Assembly: GCF_902488755.1 (NCBI RefSeq)
Contig: NZ_CABTXF010000007.1
Coordinates: 1 to 42,739 of the forward strand
DNA length: 42,739 nt
Direction: 5' to 3'
Source: an uncultured Murdochiella sp.
GTDB lineage: Bacteria; Bacillota; Clostridia; Tissierellales; Peptoniphilaceae
Under the pieces are notes generated by a model. It saw only the letters and a list, made by a program, of their open reading frames with translations, made no database searches and was not told where the DNA came from. Positions 24,818 through 33,393 of the stretch are shown here, one piece after another. Within the stretch, counting starts at the first letter, position 1. Each line of letters opens with the position of its first letter. Both the position numbers and the translations under genes were made by a program.

Positions 24818-26254
24818 ATGTCGTTTACAACGGTTGTCTTTCTATTTTTCTTTTTTCCTCTTTTTTGTGGCGTATACTTTTTATTGCGCTGTTTTCCGAA
24901 AAAAAACACGCTTCTTTCGGACTATTTTGTGCTGTCCATGAGTTTTCTCTTTTATGTGCTCAATTTATATGCGGTGGGCGCAGGGTGGAAAACAGGAGTC
25001 GCTTTAGGTGTCGTATGCGTAATGACAGCGCTCGTTGGTAAAATTCTGGCGAGATTAAAAAATAAAACGAAGAGCAAACTATTATTCTTCGTTGCCGTAG
25101 CCTTCTTACCGCTCTTTATTTTCAAATACCTTAATTTTATTTTGGCGACAATCAATACAGTGTTTCATAGCTCACTTTCTGCCGGAACCCTTATTGCCCC
25201 ACTGGGAATTTCTTTTATCACTTTTTCGGTGGTGTCCTATTTGGTGGATGTCTATCGTGGTGAAGACCCCGGCTCATTTCGATCCGTTGGACTTTACCTG
25301 CTTTTTTTTCCAAAAATCTTATCCGGTCCGATCATCACATGGAAGGAATTTCACGCAAAATGGAATGCCCGTCAAGAGTCGGTTGATTTAGCCGAACAAG
25401 GAATTCGTCGCATGATTATCGGCATGGCGAAAAAAGTCATCATAGCGGATAGCTTAGGTGCTACTATTGCTCTTATTACCAGCAATATTCCGCAAGGCGT
25501 AGATTCACAGACCATGCTATTGCTTGGCTTTTGTATGATGTTTCAGATTTATCTTGATTTTTCCGGCTATTCGGATTTCGCCTTGGGCATTTCCAACTTG
25601 TTGGGCGTTCAATGGGAAGAGAATTTTTCTTATCCGTATTTATCCACTTCGGTGACAGAGTTTTGGAGAAGATGGCATATTTCCTTAGGAAGTTGGTTTC
25701 GAGAGTATCTCTATATCCCTCTTGGCGGAAGCCGTAAAGGGAATGTGTATTTTCATCTCTTTGTTGTGTTTTTCGCTACGGGAATTTGGCATGGAGCGCA
25801 CTGGAATATGGTGGCGTGGGGGATTTTGAACGGTCTTGCTGTTATCGTAGAACGGAAATGGAAAAAGCAACGGGAGAAACTACCCCGCTTTTTCGCATGG
25901 CTGATGACCATGATTTTTGTGTACTTTTCCTGGATGTTGTTCATGGCACCGAGTTTTGGGAATGCGATGGAATATTTTCGCCTGCTCTTTCATTCTCCTT
26001 ATTCTGCTGAGAACATCAACTTTCAATGGTCGTTTTTCCTCACCGGTCGTACAATGTTTTTCCTTATCATCGCGATGATCGGATCGTTTATGCCTATGCA
26101 GTGGCGAGAACAAATTTGTCGGCGATGGAAGAGAGCGGACGGATCGGCTTTACGCTATTGGACAGAGGCGATAGTATTGCTGGCACTTTTTGTGGTTTCC
26201 GTACTATTTATGATTAACGCCAGTTATCGTCCGTTTTTGTATTTTCAATTTTAG
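24818..26254 (+). CDS. MBOAT O-acyltransferase (AlgI-like)
   Basis: A 478-aa polytopic membrane protein, about 10-12 hydrophobic segments. The MBOAT signature WHGAHWN contains the presumed catalytic His (His325 or His328), and the family blocks FPKILSGPI and TEFWRRWHISLGSWFREYLYIPLGG are complete. AlgI-type proteins pass acyl groups, usually acetyl, across the membrane to a sugar-modifying partner; the next gene encodes such a partner. The ATG at 24818 is chosen (AGGAG at 24808-24812) rather than the upstream end of the open frame, which overlaps the previous gene. Confidence 0.92.
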   Translation: MSFTTVVFLFFFFPLFCGVYFLLRCFPKKNTLLSDYFVLSMSFLFYVLNLYAVGAGWKTGVALGVVCVMTALVGKILARLKNKTKSKLLFFVAVAFLPLFIFKYLNFILATINTVFHSSLSAGTLIAPLGISFITFSVVSYLVDVYRGEDPGSFRSVGLYLLFFPKILSGPIITWKEFHAKWNARQESVDLAEQGIRRMIIGMAKKVIIADSLGATIALITSNIPQGVDSQTMLLLGFCMMFQIYLDFSGYSDFALGISNLLGVQWEENFSYPYLSTSVTEFWRRWHISLGSWFREYLYIPLGGSRKGNVYFHLFVVFFATGIWHGAHWNMVAWGILNGLAVIVERKWKKQREKLPRFFAWLMTMIFVYFSWMLFMAPSFGNAMEYFRLLFHSPYSAENINFQWSFFLTGRTMFFLIIAMIGSFMPMQWREQICRRWKRADGSALRYWTEAIVLLALFVVSVLFMINASYRPFLYFQF

Positions 26255-26269
26255 AAGGAGGGAAGTGGA

Positions 26270-27679
26270 ATGAGACGGCATAAAATTGTCTTCCTCTTTT
26301 GTTTCTTTCTGTTATTGTGTCTGCCAGCGATGACAATGAATCACAAAAAGGATTATGTTTCCGAGATCGATAATCGGAAATTGACAAATTGGACAAACGG
26401 CATAGGCGATCGAGCGGATTGGCTGACAAAGTACAAATATATCAACGATCGCATCGGCGGGCGTGAGCAAATGATCATGGGATATATGTGGTTGAATGAT
26501 AGGCTGTTCCATGAATTAACGCATCCCTTGTATACGTATGGAAAAAAGGGAGAGGTGTTTTTCAAAATGCACCCCAATATCCAATATACTGCGTATCATG
26601 ACCACTTCGTTTCCTTTGTCGATCAAATGCGAAGATATTGCGAAGAGAGAGGTATTCCCTTTTATTTCCAGTTTGATCCGGAGAAGATTTCTACCTATTG
26701 TGAAGATTTGCCCATCGGTGTGAACTATCAAGATGAGTGGGTGGATACATTATTATCAAAGATGAAGCAAAAAGGCATCTGTGTCGTTGATAATAAAAAA
26801 GTACTGGAACAGGAAGCAAAAACGCAGCGCGTATTTAATGTGAAATTTAACGCCGGTCATTGGAACGACTTAGGCGCTTATTATGGGATGAACCATCTTT
26901 TTGAACAGATGAACGCTGCCTTTCCGGCGGTCAAACCCTTGCCAAAAGATTTCTTTTTATTGGGGTCACATGAGGAGACATCTCTTCAGGGGATGCACTT
27001 TCCCATTCAGGAGGAGATTCCGGACATCGACTTAAAAGAACCTTTTGTCAATTTAACAGAATCGTATCAGCCTGAGGTGGAAGTGGATTCGCGTTTTCCC
27101 TATTTCCATTATTTTATCAATGATAACAAGCGCGCAGCGGTGTTACCGAAAACGCTGATTTTTCAGGGGAGTTATCTGAATAGCTGGAATCAGTTTATCA
27201 TTGCCAATACGCGAGAATGTATGGGCATACACGATTATCAAAATGTCTTTCGGCTTCCCTATTATATGATGTTGTTTCAACCGGAAGCAGTCGTTTTTGA
27301 ACTGGCGGAATACACCGTAGAGGATTATTATTTTCCGGAAGAAAAAATGACGAAAGTAGATTTTCCGCCGGCGATGACGGCGCAGGCGTTGCGCAATCAA
27401 AAAACGGATCTGCAGAATCGTGTGGTCTCCGATAGTATGATGGAACAAGAACATTCTACTTCCTTTTCCATTGCCCTGAACACCAAGAACGTTCGGTATG
27501 CGTATCTCGTTTCGGGAAACGAAGTATATGACATGGAAAAGCAGGAAGGAGAAGCGAATTTCCATCTGCAGGTACTGCAATCCGAGAAGATTAAACAACA
27601 TCCTGTAGAATTGTACTACTACACACAGCAAGGTAAATGGGAGAAAGAAACGAATGCCGGGCTTTTTTATAACAAATGA
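26270..27679 (+). CDS. AlgX/AlgJ/DHHW-type membrane-anchored SGNH-like protein, divergent active site
   Basis: A 469-aa protein with an N-terminal signal anchor (residues 5-22) and an extracytoplasmic domain. Placement directly after the MBOAT gene (15 bp) and the HWNDLGAYYG block (residues 197-206) identify it as the acetyl-acceptor/transferase partner seen in alginate-type O-acetylation. In AlgX-type proteins the triad is Asp-x-His plus a Ser in a GDSF-like block. Here the position two before His197 is Ala195 (NAGHW), and the Ser block reads FQGSYLN (Ser301), so His and Ser are kept but the usual Asp is not. It may use another acid or have altered activity. RBS AGGAGGG supports the ATG. It overlaps the next gene by 26 bp. 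Confidence 0.75.
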   Translation: MRRHKIVFLFCFFLLLCLPAMTMNHKKDYVSEIDNRKLTNWTNGIGDRADWLTKYKYINDRIGGREQMIMGYMWLNDRLFHELTHPLYTYGKKGEVFFKMHPNIQYTAYHDHFVSFVDQMRRYCEERGIPFYFQFDPEKISTYCEDLPIGVNYQDEWVDTLLSKMKQKGICVVDNKKVLEQEAKTQRVFNVKFNAGHWNDLGAYYGMNHLFEQMNAAFPAVKPLPKDFFLLGSHEETSLQGMHFPIQEEIPDIDLKEPFVNLTESYQPEVEVDSRFPYFHYFINDNKRAAVLPKTLIFQGSYLNSWNQFIIANTRECMGIHDYQNVFRLPYYMMLFQPEAVVFELAEYTVEDYYFPEEKMTKVDFPPAMTAQALRNQKTDLQNRVVSDSMMEQEHSTSFSIALNTKNVRYAYLVSGNEVYDMEKQEGEANFHLQVLQSEKIKQHPVELYYYTQQGKWEKETNAGLFYNK

Positions 27680-29372
27680 AAAAAATGCATCCACTGTGTT
27701 TCGCCAATTAGGGACGATGCCCCTTCTTCATGATGATTCCATGGTAGATGGTTGGGTTGTTTCTCGCGATGTGTTGGATCGTTTTGGCGAACACAAAGTG
27801 TTTTTTGAAGACGCCGATATCCTTGTGATGACAGATGGCATCATAACGAACGCGCATCATTTAGGCGTCTTGGAACATCCGGAAGGGTTGGGTGGATGGA
27901 TTCGTGATCAACGAGAGACAGATCCTCTGTTCTTTAAGCGCTTCTGCGGTTCTTTTTCCGGTGCTATATGGGATCGAAAAGCGAAAGAATGGACGATTTA
28001 TACGTCTCCCACAGGGGATCGTGCGGTATTTTATTGGCTGGATCCCGAAAAGCAACGTGTCATTGTCGGCTCGCAAATGAACTTTGTCACCGACACCATG
28101 AAACGTCTTGGAATTCCTCGTGTTCCCGATGAACAGGGACTTAAAAACTTCCTTAACTTCGGCTTTTTCACCGATACGCATACGGGTGTGCAAGGCGTTC
28201 GCCGTCTTTACCCCGGCGACTATTTGTGCTTACGTGCTGACTTTGTCGAAACAAAGTCGTATATCACGTTTGCGGAAAAAAATCTTCCGGATAAAAATAT
28301 CGATGAGGCGATCACTTCTCTTCATGAAGTATTCCTATCGAGCTTAGAGGATAGTGTATTTTGGAATCAACGGCATGGGTATACGGGCTTGGTTGATTTA
28401 AGTGGTGGAGCGGATACGAGGATCATCTTTTTCGCTTTACAACACCTCGCTCCGAAGTCGTTTGAGACGTTGACCTATGCGCAAAAGGGGAGCCGAGATC
28501 ATACGATTGCCAAACAAATTGCGCAGGATGCGAACACGCCTTGGCATTTTATGCCGTTAGATTCGCCTCAGTTTCTGACCGAAGTGGACACGCTGATGCT
28601 GATGAATAATGGCGTCAGTTATTATTTTGGAATAACTGGCGGAAAACAGATGTTGCAAAATTTGGCGTTATCCCATTACGGCGTGGAATGGACGGGCATT
28701 GCAGGCGATATTCATGAAGGCGCCATGTTGACAGAAAATGCAGAGCAGGCTCCGCAGGAAGACATGGAACGATACCGCTTATCCCGACATTTTCCGCTTT
28801 TTCCGACAAAGGAAAATGAAGAGATCGGTCGCTTTTCTACCAATGACCGGTTTTGGTTTTTCACGCGCGGTTTTTTGGCGGCAGCCTCTACTAATTTTAT
28901 TCGGCAGTACTATACCGAGCCTTTAATGCCTTTGGCGGATTCCGCTTTTTTACAGGTCTTGTTCGACATTCCGTGGAAACAGCGCGTTTATGATAAAATA
29001 CAGATGCGTTGGCTGAAACGGGAATTCCCGATGAGCGTAAGGTATCCCCATTCCGGAACGGGTTTACCGTTATCCCGTGAATTTTATCCATGGCACGTCA
29101 TAGAACGAAAAATCCATACGGCGTTATCTTTGCTACGCGCGAAGAGGAAGGGAAAGCCGATAACGAATGATATGAATCCGTTGGATTATTGGTGGAATAC
29201 AGAAGACAAGATTCGAGAAGAACTCATCCGATATTATCGAGACTCTGTTTCGGCGATACAGGAGGAAGAGATGCAAGGCATTGTGCGTGAATTATTCGAG
29301 CAGGGCGCACACTTTGTGGATCGCGGATTAGCTCTTTCCATTATTTCCTACTATAAGAATTATTTGGATTGA
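27654..29372 (+). CDS. AsnB-like amidotransferase lacking the N-terminal Cys
   Basis: A 572-aa protein with the asparagine synthetase B layout. Residues 1-200 look like the glutaminase (Ntn) domain and residues about 225-560 are the adenylating synthetase domain, with PP-loop SGGADTR (Ser250-Arg256). True glutamine amidotransferases of this class begin Met-Cys-Gly with Cys2 as nucleophile; this one begins MPGFF, so the glutaminase is expected to be dead and ammonia may come from elsewhere. AsnB-like proteins in polysaccharide loci (for example WbpS-type) amidate uronic acid carboxyls. Given the mannuronic acid pathway here, that is the favoured role, by inference. It starts inside the preceding gene (26-bp overlap). 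Confidence 0.8.
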   Translation: MPGFFITNEKNASTVFRQLGTMPLLHDDSMVDGWVVSRDVLDRFGEHKVFFEDADILVMTDGIITNAHHLGVLEHPEGLGGWIRDQRETDPLFFKRFCGSFSGAIWDRKAKEWTIYTSPTGDRAVFYWLDPEKQRVIVGSQMNFVTDTMKRLGIPRVPDEQGLKNFLNFGFFTDTHTGVQGVRRLYPGDYLCLRADFVETKSYITFAEKNLPDKNIDEAITSLHEVFLSSLEDSVFWNQRHGYTGLVDLSGGADTRIIFFALQHLAPKSFETLTYAQKGSRDHTIAKQIAQDANTPWHFMPLDSPQFLTEVDTLMLMNNGVSYYFGITGGKQMLQNLALSHYGVEWTGIAGDIHEGAMLTENAEQAPQEDMERYRLSRHFPLFPTKENEEIGRFSTNDRFWFFTRGFLAAASTNFIRQYYTEPLMPLADSAFLQVLFDIPWKQRVYDKIQMRWLKREFPMSVRYPHSGTGLPLSREFYPWHVIERKIHTALSLLRAKRKGKPITNDMNPLDYWWNTEDKIREELIRYYRDSVSAIQEEEMQGIVRELFEQGAHFVDRGLALSIISYYKNYLD

Positions 29373-29394
29373 GAAATAATACAAGAGGGCGGAT

Positions 29395-30606
29395 ATGATT
29401 TTAACGTTAACGGCAGGGTACCCGTTTGGAGGGGAACCATTTTTGATTTCCGAGGATCTTTATGCTCCGGAAGAACTGATCTATTTGGCATTGCATCCAT
29501 CAAAAGAGGAGAATCAAAGTCGCCATCGCGGCATTCGTATCGCAGAAAAAAGAAATGTCTTTGTTATGGCGATATGGGCATTGCGTGGTCTGGGAGATCC
29601 TTTGGTATGGCACGAAATGGGCTGGATGAGAAAAAATCGCAAGCTTTCTCTTCATAATATAGGGGTGATGCTCGGCTACTACGCCTATGCCAAACGATGC
29701 TATCGTGAAATATATCGATGGATGAAGAGCGAAAATCTGTTGCGCAAGGATACCATCATGTACTCCTATTGGATGGTCACCCATGCGATGGTCTGTGCGC
29801 TGGTTAAGCGAAAAGTGCCAAACATGCGTATTTTAACGCGATGCCATGGCTATGATATTTACGAATATCGCTATCCGGGAGAATATCTTCCCTTTCGCGA
29901 CTTTATTTTCCGTTCGATGGATGCGATTTGCCCCATCAGCGCAGATGGGGTACACTACCTCGAGCAAACCTATGCGGAAAGCCTTGAGAAGCAAAAGATA
30001 TCCTTGCATCGTCTGGGTACGTTGGAGAAGGGCGCTACGCCCCCTAAAAGAAAAGGCGAGCCGTTTCGCCTCGTCTCCTGCTCGAGCATGATCCCTCTAA
30101 AGCGGATTCATCTTCTTATTGCCGCTTTATCGAAAATCGGACAACCGGTGGAATGGGTTCATTTTGGCGATGGTCCGTTGATGTCGACGTTGCAAAATCA
30201 GGCCAAAGACACTTTGTCGCAAACGTCCGTGCAGTATATATTTAAGGGACATGTGCCAAACGAGGAGGTTTTGCAATATTACAAAGAAAATCATGTTGAT
30301 GTTTTCCTTAACGTCAGCGAGACGGAAGGCGTACCGCTTTCCATCATGGAGGCACTTTCGTTCGGCATTCCGGTCATAGCAACAAAAGTGGGAGGAACAG
30401 GAGAAATTGTTACTTCGGGTTTGAATGGAACCCTTTTGCCTAAGGATGTTGCTCCCTCTGCGCTTTCGAATGCCATTCGAGATATGATGGTGCGATCGGA
30501 CGAAGAGCGCAATACAATGTGTAGAAAAGCCCGTGAAAGTTGGGAAAAGAACTGTAGCGCAGAGAAAAACTATCGCGACTTTTATGCCATGGTTCAAAAT
30601 CGGTAA
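29395..30606 (+). CDS. Glycosyltransferase, GT4 family
   Basis: A 403-aa GT-B glycosyltransferase. Clear GT4 donor-site signature ETEGVPLSIMEALSFGIPVI (near residues 309-328), with the EX7E pair, followed by VGGTGEIV. The mid-protein RLVSCSSMIPLKRI stretch is the usual inter-domain start of the C-terminal half. No membrane segment; acts at the cytoplasmic face on lipid-linked intermediates. The RBS is a moderate AGAGGGCGG. It lies 22 bp after the AsnB-like gene. The linkage made cannot be read from sequence. Confidence 0.88.
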   Translation: MILTLTAGYPFGGEPFLISEDLYAPEELIYLALHPSKEENQSRHRGIRIAEKRNVFVMAIWALRGLGDPLVWHEMGWMRKNRKLSLHNIGVMLGYYAYAKRCYREIYRWMKSENLLRKDTIMYSYWMVTHAMVCALVKRKVPNMRILTRCHGYDIYEYRYPGEYLPFRDFIFRSMDAICPISADGVHYLEQTYAESLEKQKISLHRLGTLEKGATPPKRKGEPFRLVSCSSMIPLKRIHLLIAALSKIGQPVEWVHFGDGPLMSTLQNQAKDTLSQTSVQYIFKGHVPNEEVLQYYKENHVDVFLNVSETEGVPLSIMEALSFGIPVIATKVGGTGEIVTSGLNGTLLPKDVAPSALSNAIRDMMVRSDEERNTMCRKARESWEKNCSAEKNYRDFYAMVQNR

Positions 30607-30663
30607 AAATAACCCCATGGTGCTCGACAATCCGTTGGACGGACAAGTAGTAAGGAGATATGT

Positions 30664-32040
30664 GTGAATCGTATCATTCAGTTTCACGAAGGACAAAATC
30701 GAAAACTGCAGGTTTTCTGCGCAAGATATATTCCGGCAAAATGGAGAGAAAAACGCGAATCCATATTGGATCTCACATTCTATTTTCTGTTTCTCTTCTA
30801 CACGGTTGGCGCCAATTTTTATGGTTTTTCTCTTGGTTTACGATTGCTGTTGCATAGCATCACGCTTCTTCTCGCCTTGTCTCTCTTTTGTGAACCGAAT
30901 CCTGAACCGGCTTCACCAGATCTCTTTTGGACTTTTGCCTATTATCTTATGGGGATAGGAAGTTTAGCCACCTGCATCGTGGTTCGGGGGAAGGCGTATC
31001 TACTATTGTCGTTGGTTTGGTTGATTCTTTTTCCCTTTGCGCGAAGTGTGCTAAAGCGTGACGTGTTTTACTTGTGGCTGAAACGATTTTGCATTACTTT
31101 ATGCCGTTTTTTTATAGCCGTTTTGGCTATTTCACTAGTGTTGTCTCCCTTAACGGAAAGTCAGTATGTAGGAATCTACAGTGATCCGAACGATCTGGCA
31201 ATGATTTGCGTGATGGCCATCATTAGTAACTTGTTTTTATATCATGTAGAAAAAACAAAGAAAAAAGAACGACATGTGATTTTTTCTATTATCGCCACAA
31301 CATTGATCTTATTTTCACGTTCTCGGACGGGCATGGTGATGATGTTTTGGGTCTATGTGATGTATATTGCTTATCTATTGGTTCATAAAGAAGTGGTGGT
31401 AAGAAGAATATCCAAATTCATCGCTGGTAATGTTCTATGCTATTTGATTTTATATCTCGTTCTTTCCTATGGGACGCCTATTTCCGCACACGCCATCTAT
31501 CCGTTGATCAATCCTGCGTATAAAGAACAATTGGAAAAGCAAGACGGAAAAGAGATTACTTTTGAGGAGTCTTTATCTTTGTTGCTGCAAAAGAGTATGA
31601 AGGGCGCAGGGGATAATATGGACGTGAGTTCCGGAAGAATACGGATTTGGCAAGCGGGAATAAAAAAAATGTCTGTTTTTGGGCATTTGGATGAACGTGT
31701 ATACGTAAGGACATATGAGCATCGTCGTATGTTATTGCATAATGCGGTTCTTCAGATATGGTATTCTACCGGTGTTTTTGGCATGGTCGGTTATTTATTG
31801 TTAATGGGGAATATAGCAAAAAAATCTTTACGAGGAATCAGACGGTTTTCCGCTTTATCAGTTGAGAATATCGTTGTACTCTCTTTTTTGGGGTGTTACG
31901 CGGTTTACCTACTTTTCTTTTCCTCCTATCATCCGTTCGCTTCGCCGCTTACATGGATTGCCTTTTTCGCTTCGATGGCACCCCCTTTTGAAAACGAAAA
32001 TGTGATCGAAAGGAGAAAATTACATGCGCAAAGCCATTAA
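30664..32040 (+). CDS. O-antigen polymerase/ligase-type membrane protein (Wzy-like)
   Basis: A 458-aa protein with about 10-11 hydrophobic segments and one larger hydrophilic loop (about residues 285-340) that should be extracytoplasmic. The pattern GIYSDPNDLAM and the Arg-rich FSRSRTG following a membrane segment are typical of O-antigen ligase/polymerase (Wzy_C-like) proteins. It would polymerise repeat units after flipping. The start is GTG at 30664 with AAGGAG (30652-30657) 6 nt upstream. The gene is AT-rich relative to the flanks. It overlaps the flippase gene by 17 bp. Confidence 0.82.
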   Translation: MNRIIQFHEGQNRKLQVFCARYIPAKWREKRESILDLTFYFLFLFYTVGANFYGFSLGLRLLLHSITLLLALSLFCEPNPEPASPDLFWTFAYYLMGIGSLATCIVVRGKAYLLLSLVWLILFPFARSVLKRDVFYLWLKRFCITLCRFFIAVLAISLVLSPLTESQYVGIYSDPNDLAMICVMAIISNLFLYHVEKTKKKERHVIFSIIATTLILFSRSRTGMVMMFWVYVMYIAYLLVHKEVVVRRISKFIAGNVLCYLILYLVLSYGTPISAHAIYPLINPAYKEQLEKQDGKEITFEESLSLLLQKSMKGAGDNMDVSSGRIRIWQAGIKKMSVFGHLDERVYVRTYEHRRMLLHNAVLQIWYSTGVFGMVGYLLLMGNIAKKSLRGIRRFSALSVENIVVLSFLGCYAVYLLFFSSYHPFASPLTWIAFFASMAPPFENENVIERRKLHAQSH

Positions 32041-33352
32041 AAAGCTCGCCTCGACGGGCTTTTTACATATTTTTTCCTCGGAAGTATTAAACAAAATCAT
32101 CGTATCCTGCAGTGGGATTATTGTCGTTAATTTTCTTTCGAAAGAATTGTATGGCGTGTATTCCTATGCAATGAATATTTTGAGTACATTTTTAATTTTC
32201 AGTGGTTTTGGTGCTTCTTCTGCTTTGATTCAGCTGGGCAGCGAAAATTTAAATGATATTGAAAAGAAGGAGAAATTCGCGAAATTCAGTTATCGTTTCG
32301 GCATGATCGTTAATTTCGGGATGTTTTTCGCCATCCTTCTTTTTTGCCAGTTCTTTTCGTTTCCCATCCCCGAAGCGAAAAAGGTGTTGCTTCTTTTATC
32401 GTGTATGCCGCTTGTCTATTTTACGGTGGAAACCATTCAAATCTATTTTCGCATCCATCTCTATAACAAGTGGTTTTCTTATTTGAGCACGGGAATTGCA
32501 TTCGCCAATTCTGTAATGTTGATCCTTGGGGCTTTATCGAATCAATTGACCGTTTTGGTGGGACTTCGTTACGTAGGCTATTTTTTGGTGATTTTTGCTA
32601 CCGTCGCGTTGACACGTCCACCGTTTCTTTTCCCTGATAATTCGTTTTCTTGTGGAAAGGAAAAACGAAAAGAACAGGAAGAAAGAGGAGAACTCTTACT
32701 GACAAAGGCAGAGAAAAAAGACTTTTTCTCTATTGGCTTTGTCGCGCTTTTCAATAACAGCGTGTCCAGCCTGCTTTACATCATTGACGGCTGGCTCATC
32801 GGTTCCATTATTGCGGACTCCACGGTATTAGCGGATTATCATACGGCAACGCTCATTCCTTTTGCGATGACCTTTGTTCCTTCCGCTATTATTACCTATG
32901 TGTATCCCTACGTAGCAAGCCATCACGAAGATATTCCATGGCTTAAGAAGAATGTGACCAAATTGTATGGCATTATGGCAGTGGTCAATGGCGTAATCAG
33001 TCTCGGTCTCTATTTTTTTGCGCCTTGGATTTTTGCCATTCTATTTTCGGGCTATACCGATGCGATTCCGATTTTCAGGGTTTTATCCATTGGATTTTTC
33101 TTTTCCGGAACGTTTCGCATTTTATCCGGTAATGTTCTTGTAATGTTGCATAGGCTTAAAGTGAATAGTGTTGTCGCAGTTATTTCCGGCGTGCTTAATG
33201 TGATATTGGATTATTTTTGGATAAAACAATATGGATCGATTGGTGCCGCCTATGCCACAACAGCGATCTACATTATATCCGGCTTATTGAGCACAGCATA
33301 CGTTGCGTATTATATCTATCGACGTCGCTGCAGAACGAATGAGGTGGAATAA
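32024..33352 (+). CDS. Wzx-type polysaccharide flippase (MOP superfamily)
   Basis: A 442-aa membrane protein with about 12 hydrophobic segments and few charged loops. The N-terminus (amphipathic stretch, then helices ending NFLSKELYGVYSYAMN) and the C-terminal half (SIGFFFSGTFRILSGNV, then YGSIGAAYATTAIYI) are characteristic of RfbX/Wzx exporters of the polysaccharide-synthesis branch. It would translocate undecaprenyl-linked repeat units. It overlaps the polymerase gene by 17 bp, an arrangement that suggests coupled synthesis. AT-rich like the rest of the variable core. Confidence 0.88.
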   Translation: MRKAIKKLASTGFLHIFSSEVLNKIIVSCSGIIVVNFLSKELYGVYSYAMNILSTFLIFSGFGASSALIQLGSENLNDIEKKEKFAKFSYRFGMIVNFGMFFAILLFCQFFSFPIPEAKKVLLLLSCMPLVYFTVETIQIYFRIHLYNKWFSYLSTGIAFANSVMLILGALSNQLTVLVGLRYVGYFLVIFATVALTRPPFLFPDNSFSCGKEKRKEQEERGELLLTKAEKKDFFSIGFVALFNNSVSSLLYIIDGWLIGSIIADSTVLADYHTATLIPFAMTFVPSAIITYVYPYVASHHEDIPWLKKNVTKLYGIMAVVNGVISLGLYFFAPWIFAILFSGYTDAIPIFRVLSIGFFFSGTFRILSGNVLVMLHRLKVNSVVAVISGVLNVILDYFWIKQYGSIGAAYATTAIYIISGLLSTAYVAYYIYRRRCRTNEVE

Positions 33353-33354
33353 GG

Positions 33355-33360
33355 TATAAT
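33355..33360 (+). promoter_or_regulatory. Isolated TATAAT before the wbpI-type gene
   Basis: A perfect TATAAT at 33355-33360, 33 bp before the start codon, at the boundary between the AT-rich core and the conserved 3' block. No convincing -35 hexamer is seen 16-18 bp upstream, so a separate promoter for the 3' block is only possible. Confidence 0.3.
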
Positions 33361-33393
33361 AAGACAGCAATGGTGGTCAGATGGAGGAGAAAT

